Shown here one piece after another: positions 60,371 through 64,000 of a DNA stretch of 64,000 nucleotides (its first letter is position 1; every line of letters starts with the position of its first letter). The DNA is from Pseudoscleropodium purum (lineage: Eukaryota > Streptophyta > Bryopsida > Hypnales > Brachytheciaceae): assembly GCA_963969395.1 (NCBI GenBank), contig OZ017800.1:19934479-19998478 (forward strand). Direction: 5' to 3'. A model generated the notes under the pieces. The model saw nothing but the letters and a program-made list of their open reading frames with translations. It ran no database searches and was not told where the DNA came from. The position numbers and the translations under genes are program-made.

Positions 60371-60945
60371 AGAATCAATAGTTTTAGAGGGCTCAAAAAA
60401 TTTCAAAAAATAATCATACCAAAAACTTGAAGCCATAAGACAAACACACGAATACCAAAAGTATCCTTGACTCAATGATAACTAGTTGTAAAGAGTCAAT
60501 AGTTTTAGAGGGCTCAAAAAATTTCAAAAAATAATTATACCAAAAACTTGAAGCCATAAGACAAACAAACACACAAATACAAAGAGTATCCTTGACTCAA
60601 TGATAACTAGTTGTAAAGAGTCAATAGTTTTAGAGGGCTCAAAAACTTTCAAAAAATAATTATACCAAAAACTTGAAGCCATAAGACAAACAAACACACG
60701 AATACAAAAAATACCCTTGACTCAATGATAAGATTACATTTATCCTTGAACGAGTGAGACACGAGAGTAAGAGAAGTAGTTAGACAAGTAAAGATCCCTA
60801 GAAAGAAATTTTCATACTCTGTGTTGATCATATCCTTGATTCAATGATAACTAACAATAATCTATATCTCTTGACATTCCTAGACTGGATATTTTGTATT
60901 GTGGTGACCATATCCTTGAATCAATGATAACTAATAATAATCTAT
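60371..60945. repeat. ~120-bp tandem array carrying TTGACTCAATGATAAC, upstream of the 61-kb gene
   Basis: Three units begin TCAATAGTTTTAGAGGGCTC at 60376, 60496 and 60621. Each contains ACTTGAAGCCATAAGACAAA and ends with (T)ATCCTTGACTCAATGATAAC, at about 60463, 60588 and 60708. Two more copies of the last word (CTTGATTCAATGATAAC, CTTGAATCAATGATAAC) follow at about 60834 and 60914, immediately before the coding frame. The core word is the same as in the 86-bp array of the DUF7869 intron 30 kb away, although the rest of the unit differs. Confidence 0.92.
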
Positions 60946-60956
60946 ATTTCCTGATA

Positions 60957-62369
60957 GATGATATGGAGGAAATTGACAACTATGACTACTCCCTCACAAA
61001 CCGCTACATTCAACCTTTCAACAATTCCTTCGATACCTCCTTCATCACCGATGACAAGGAGTCCTATGGAATTCTTTGGGAGTTTCAAAACCATATAGAC
61101 AGTTGGAGTTTTGGAGTAAGCCGTTACAAGAACTATGTGTTCCTTCGATTTAGAATCAAAAACCAACTTTCCTATCAAGTTCTGAACATGAAAGAGAAGG
61201 TGACTACAATTGAGCAACATCATCAAAATTATGTGGTAGTTGTTGTTAGGGAGATGAACGACTTCATGGAGGAAATGGGTCACTGTCACTCGATAGTGAT
61301 AGACATCACCACGCTCCACGTGAAATTTGATTTGGAGAATCTCATGATGTCACTCGAAGGAACTAAGCTCGAGTCTCTGAACGACGAGTTTAGAGAAAAA
61401 TATCTTCCCTGGAAAAACTCCAATGCAGAGTCAATGGCTAGAAGACTTCGTATGTTCCTCCATACCCTTGGACACTGGGCTTATAAAACAGTCCAATCAG
61501 AGCCCGTAGTGGGTCGAAGAGTAACACAAGGACGGAGGCAGCAAACTGGATTTGCAACACCACGGCCATCTGCTCCCACAACATCCAGAAGTAGAGCAAA
61601 GCCAAGGAACACAAGATCTGAGCCAAAGAAGAGGGGTGCACCAGTAGGAGCAGAAACTAGTCGAAAGAGAAGGAAGAGTTTCATGGTTGGTACAGAAGGT
61701 GCAGCTAGTTCAGGCTCAAGTTTGACTACAAACTCTATTGGGTTAGCAGCCTTCAAAGGTCCAATTCCAGACTTTGAGGAAATTGGCAAAATCCAAAAAG
61801 ACTTTTGGAAGGAGCATAGGGACTGCTTCCTCTTTGACATGGTTACAGTGACAGTCAACATCGAATAGTGTATTATAGCGAGGGACGAATATGTCATTCG
61901 CACACTGCAACAGAATATGGTGAATGACATGAAGCGAGTTCTTATTCAAATGGTGGAAATAGGTCAACGCCAAAAAGTGTGTTTCACTCCAGTTGATGAT
62001 CGGAAAATACTTTTGAAGGAAAAGCCAAAGAAATGGGAGGACATTAAAAATATGTGATTTATGATTATCAACGGTCAGCATAGCATTACGGCTTCAAAAC
62101 AACTTCAGAATGAAGCATGCGATGATGACCGGAAAGCCGACCTCCAAAGTTGGGATGCCTTAATTGTTTGGACTCAAGACCCAAATAAACTTCGAAACAT
62201 CTCAAAGTTCTACAATCTCATCAACCACCTACATCATGCCCAACCAACTTGGGGCAACCAGTTAATTGCGTGTCGGAACATTTGGAGCATTTTGAAATGC
62301 CCAGCGATCGATAGTTTGGAGCCAAAGGTCAGAGGCAACGGCTCGGTCTACAACGAGAATAACTACAAG
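60957..62369 (+). pseudogene. TE-like gene with ParB-like motif, two in-frame stops
   Basis: From ATG 60963 (possible acceptor CTGATAG just before, at 60956) to a donor AAG|GTAAGG at 62369/62370, a single reading frame of 469 codon positions runs with TAG at 61866-61868 and TGA at 62055-62057 but no frameshift. The N-terminal ~150 residues are unrecognised. A basic, nuclear-signal-like segment follows (RSRAKPRNTRSEPKKRG, SRKRRKS). After the stops comes MIINGQHSITASKQL (residues 367-381), which resembles the ParB/Srx-type GxHR..A box with HS in place of HR, then DLQSWDALIVWTQD. I believe related multi-copy proteins occur in non-seed plants but cannot name the family. Both stops can arise by one C-to-T (or G-to-A) change. 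The gene probably continues past the donor; the next exon was not found. Confidence 0.6.
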
Positions 62370-62638
62370 GTAAGGTTTAATTCCTTCAAACTTATGTAGT
62401 GAAGAACAGATTCCTTTGCTAAAAATCTGAGCCATAATGAATGTTTTGAAGTTTGTCATGGCTACAATTTCTTTCCATTTGAGACTTATCCTTGAGTCAA
62501 TGATAAGTTGTGGTATATGCTATGAATGACATGCTCTACTCTCAAGACATTTAGCTTTGACCTATACATTTTTTTGAGCACTACAATAGTCTAGAAGTCA
62601 TACATTTTTTCATTCACCTTAGCATTTAGGACCAGGGT
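62370..62638. other. Intron or 3' flank of the ParB-like gene
   Basis: Begins with the GTAAGG donor; contains one more palindromic core, TTATCCTTGAGTCAATGATAA (one base off perfect symmetry in each arm), at about 62488-62508. No gene. Confidence 0.45.
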
Positions 62639-62790
62639 TGACAAGACGTCCGGACGCGGACGCTGTGTCCGCAGCATCCGCTGACATTCGCGGTCCCCGC
62701 GAACGTAGCGTCCGCCCCGCCCGCCCCGTCCGCTTTGACGGCCCTATTTCCCCCGACCGCCCTACCCAAACTGCCCCGCAGTCACTCCCT
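62639..62790. repeat. GC-rich insert with TTCGCGG/CCGCGAA hairpin
   Basis: About 150 bp of very GC-rich sequence in AT-rich DNA, built from GTCCGC-like words (GTCCGGACGCGGACG, GTCCGCAGCATCCGC, GCGTCCGCCCCGCC). A perfect stem TTCGCGG (62687-62693), loop TCC, CCGCGAA (62697-62703) lies at its centre. No coding frame. It may be a small element or part of a repeat; origin unknown. Confidence 0.7.
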
Positions 62791-63123
62791 TAATCTTTAA
62801 ACAATTTAAAATATTATAAAGTTTGACCATGAGTCCATAATAATCTTGAAACTATGAAAAAATTCCAATTCATTTTCAGAAGGCAAACTAAAAAAGTTTG
62901 TGACTTCAAATATATATATATATATACTATTTAAAAAATCGAGATCAACACAAATACAAACATAATCAATATGGGCAAAATGTATTCAATTTAATGTAGA
63001 ATACCATACATTGTGTACATTTGGCTAATTGCACATATAATTTTTTTCATTCCAACTCTATATTTCTAAACTAATTTTTAATGCCTATATAACCTATTCA
63101 ACTACTACTTCTGCACTACCAAT

Positions 63124-64000
63124 CTAATATAAATGGCGGAAATGTTCATCTGGCATCGGCCAACGATATGTATTAGAAAATCCCGTAATCACATGGGCCA
63201 AACTAGTATTTTCATCGTCAGTCTTCGAAGAAATGCGCTTCAAGTAAGCATAAAACACTTTTGCAAAGTCATGAAAGGCAAATTGTGTCACACTAGGTGT
63301 TTTTCGTAGCACGTTGAAATACGCCTCTGACATGTTGTTTCCATTCATCCGCTGAGCAATTTTTCGAATGGCATACTCTTCAGACTTACGTGAATACATC
63401 GGAATGACTTCCACATCTGCACCTGCTTTATGCAAATATGCAATACGTGGATCCACCCACCATCTCCTCTGCAAAGTCTGTTTCATCTCATTTGCTGATG
63501 TAAATGTATACAAAGACTTCATTGGCTGAGAAGCTAAGGTGGTTATGCCCCAATCGCAAACTCTAATGTACACACGTGACTCATCCTCTGAAAAATGCAA
63601 CAAGATGTTGTCCGGAGAAAGATCATTGTGCAAATGTCCAGCAATATGCACTGCATACATTATATGCATAAACGCCCATGTCAATTCCGTGCGCTTCTTC
63701 CGATATCGTTCTAAATGGTGAGCTTTTACAACCTCCTCTTTGGTTGGATTCGTATACATCAAACGGATTTGAATGTTGTCTGGAAAGTCCTTATCCATAT
63801 TCAACATTTGTCGAAGAGTTCCACCATTCCACCAATACGCATAATCTTCACACGTCGTTCCGTGCACCGCAGCAAACCGTATCACACCCGCGTGTGGAAT
63901 TCGAACAGCCATTGATTCGTTTTGATGTTTTAGCTTTGTAAGATCGGGTCGAGTTTGGTGGTGAATGGATTTCTTCGCCGCAAACTCCCAATGAAGAAGT
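63124..64000 (-). CDS. Protein-kinase-like protein, N-terminus beyond right edge
   Basis: The frame is open from the right edge to the stop at 63124. Visible kinase parts: EFAAKKS near the edge (K at 63973-63975, the VAIK-type lysine position); VIRFAAVHG and a hinge-like YAYWWNGGTLRQML; catalytic loop HLHNDLSPDNILLHF (Asp at 63622-63624, HND for HRD); metal-binding DWG in place of DFG (63553-63564); and RRWWVDPR where APE is expected. So lysine, catalytic Asp, Asn and DWG are all present and activity is plausible, although HND, DWG and DPR are atypical. An internal ATG (63912) exists, but the lysine lies upstream of it, so the true start is outside the window. It is intronless here and convergent with the ParB-like pseudogene. 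Substrate unknown; it is similar in feel to expanded kinase families of non-seed plants. Confidence 0.75.
   Translation of the reverse strand, partial: LLHWEFAAKKSIHHQTRPDLTKLKHQNESMAVRIPHAGVIRFAAVHGTTCEDYAYWWNGGTLRQMLNMDKDFPDNIQIRLMYTNPTKEEVVKAHHLERYRKKRTELTWAFMHIMYAVHIAGHLHNDLSPDNILLHFSEDESRVYIRVCDWGITTLASQPMKSLYTFTSANEMKQTLQRRWWVDPRIAYLHKAGADVEVIPMYSRKSEEYAIRKIAQRMNGNNMSEAYFNVLRKTPSVTQFAFHDFAKVFYAYLKRISSKTDDENTSLAHVITGFSNTYRWPMPDEHFRHLY

Noticed and set aside
1..64000. tRNA, rRNA or organelle-derived genes
   Set aside because: I looked for conserved tRNA box words and rRNA motifs and saw none I could support; a covariance-model scan would be decisive.

Overview
The window looks like nuclear DNA of a land plant. 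It is strongly AT-rich, genes are split by canonical GT/AG introns, coding density is very low, and most of the space is decayed transposable elements. A DUF7869-type transposase-like gene and a TET/JBP-like 2OG-Fe(II) oxygenase point away from flowering plants and towards a bryophyte, lycophyte or fern; I cannot fix the group from sequence alone. No rRNA, tRNA or CRISPR array was recognised.

Layout. 1.4-5.5 kb (minus): an intact nine-exon aldo/keto reductase, 358 aa, with all four catalytic residues. 6.5-10.9 kb: two inverted ~0.9 kb miniature elements (TTAA flanks, CCCCTAAA-like ends) around a separate near-perfect 197-bp-arm hairpin. 16.2 kb (plus): a 230-aa protein with the layout of HEXIM (basic motif, PFNDSSFLM, acidic stretch, coiled coil). 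17.7-22 kb: tandem duplications, a (TA)n tract, and a duplicated segment whose second copy carries a TTAA element, so the first copy serves as an empty site. 22.8-24.0 kb: a CACTA element with 13-bp inverted ends and an ATA target duplication. 27.0-31.9 kb (minus): a DUF7869 transposase-like gene with two in-frame stops and no frameshift; its first intron holds an 86-bp tandem array carrying a TGACTCA-centred palindrome. 36.6-39.1 kb (minus): an intact four-exon gene for two zinc-finger-like motifs plus a TET/JBP-like dioxygenase, 398 aa, with a miniature element in intron 1. 44.8-45.6 kb: a GC-rich 72-bp minisatellite. 50.6-51.6 kb: a PIF/Harbinger-like element (TTA duplication). 60.4-62.4 kb (plus): a second tandem array with the same TTGACTCAATGATAAC word, directly upstream of a broken gene that ends in a ParB-like motif. 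63.1 kb to the right edge (minus): a protein-kinase-like gene.

How the parts may connect (inference). Two TE-like genes share a TGACTCA-type motif in 5' arrays. Both are broken only by nonsense codons explicable as C-to-T changes, which fits a heavily cytosine-methylated repeat landscape. The neighbouring intact zinc-finger/TET-like oxygenase would be a candidate 5-methylcytosine-modifying enzyme. The proximity is suggestive but proves no functional link. Family calls rest on motif recognition; no database search was run.
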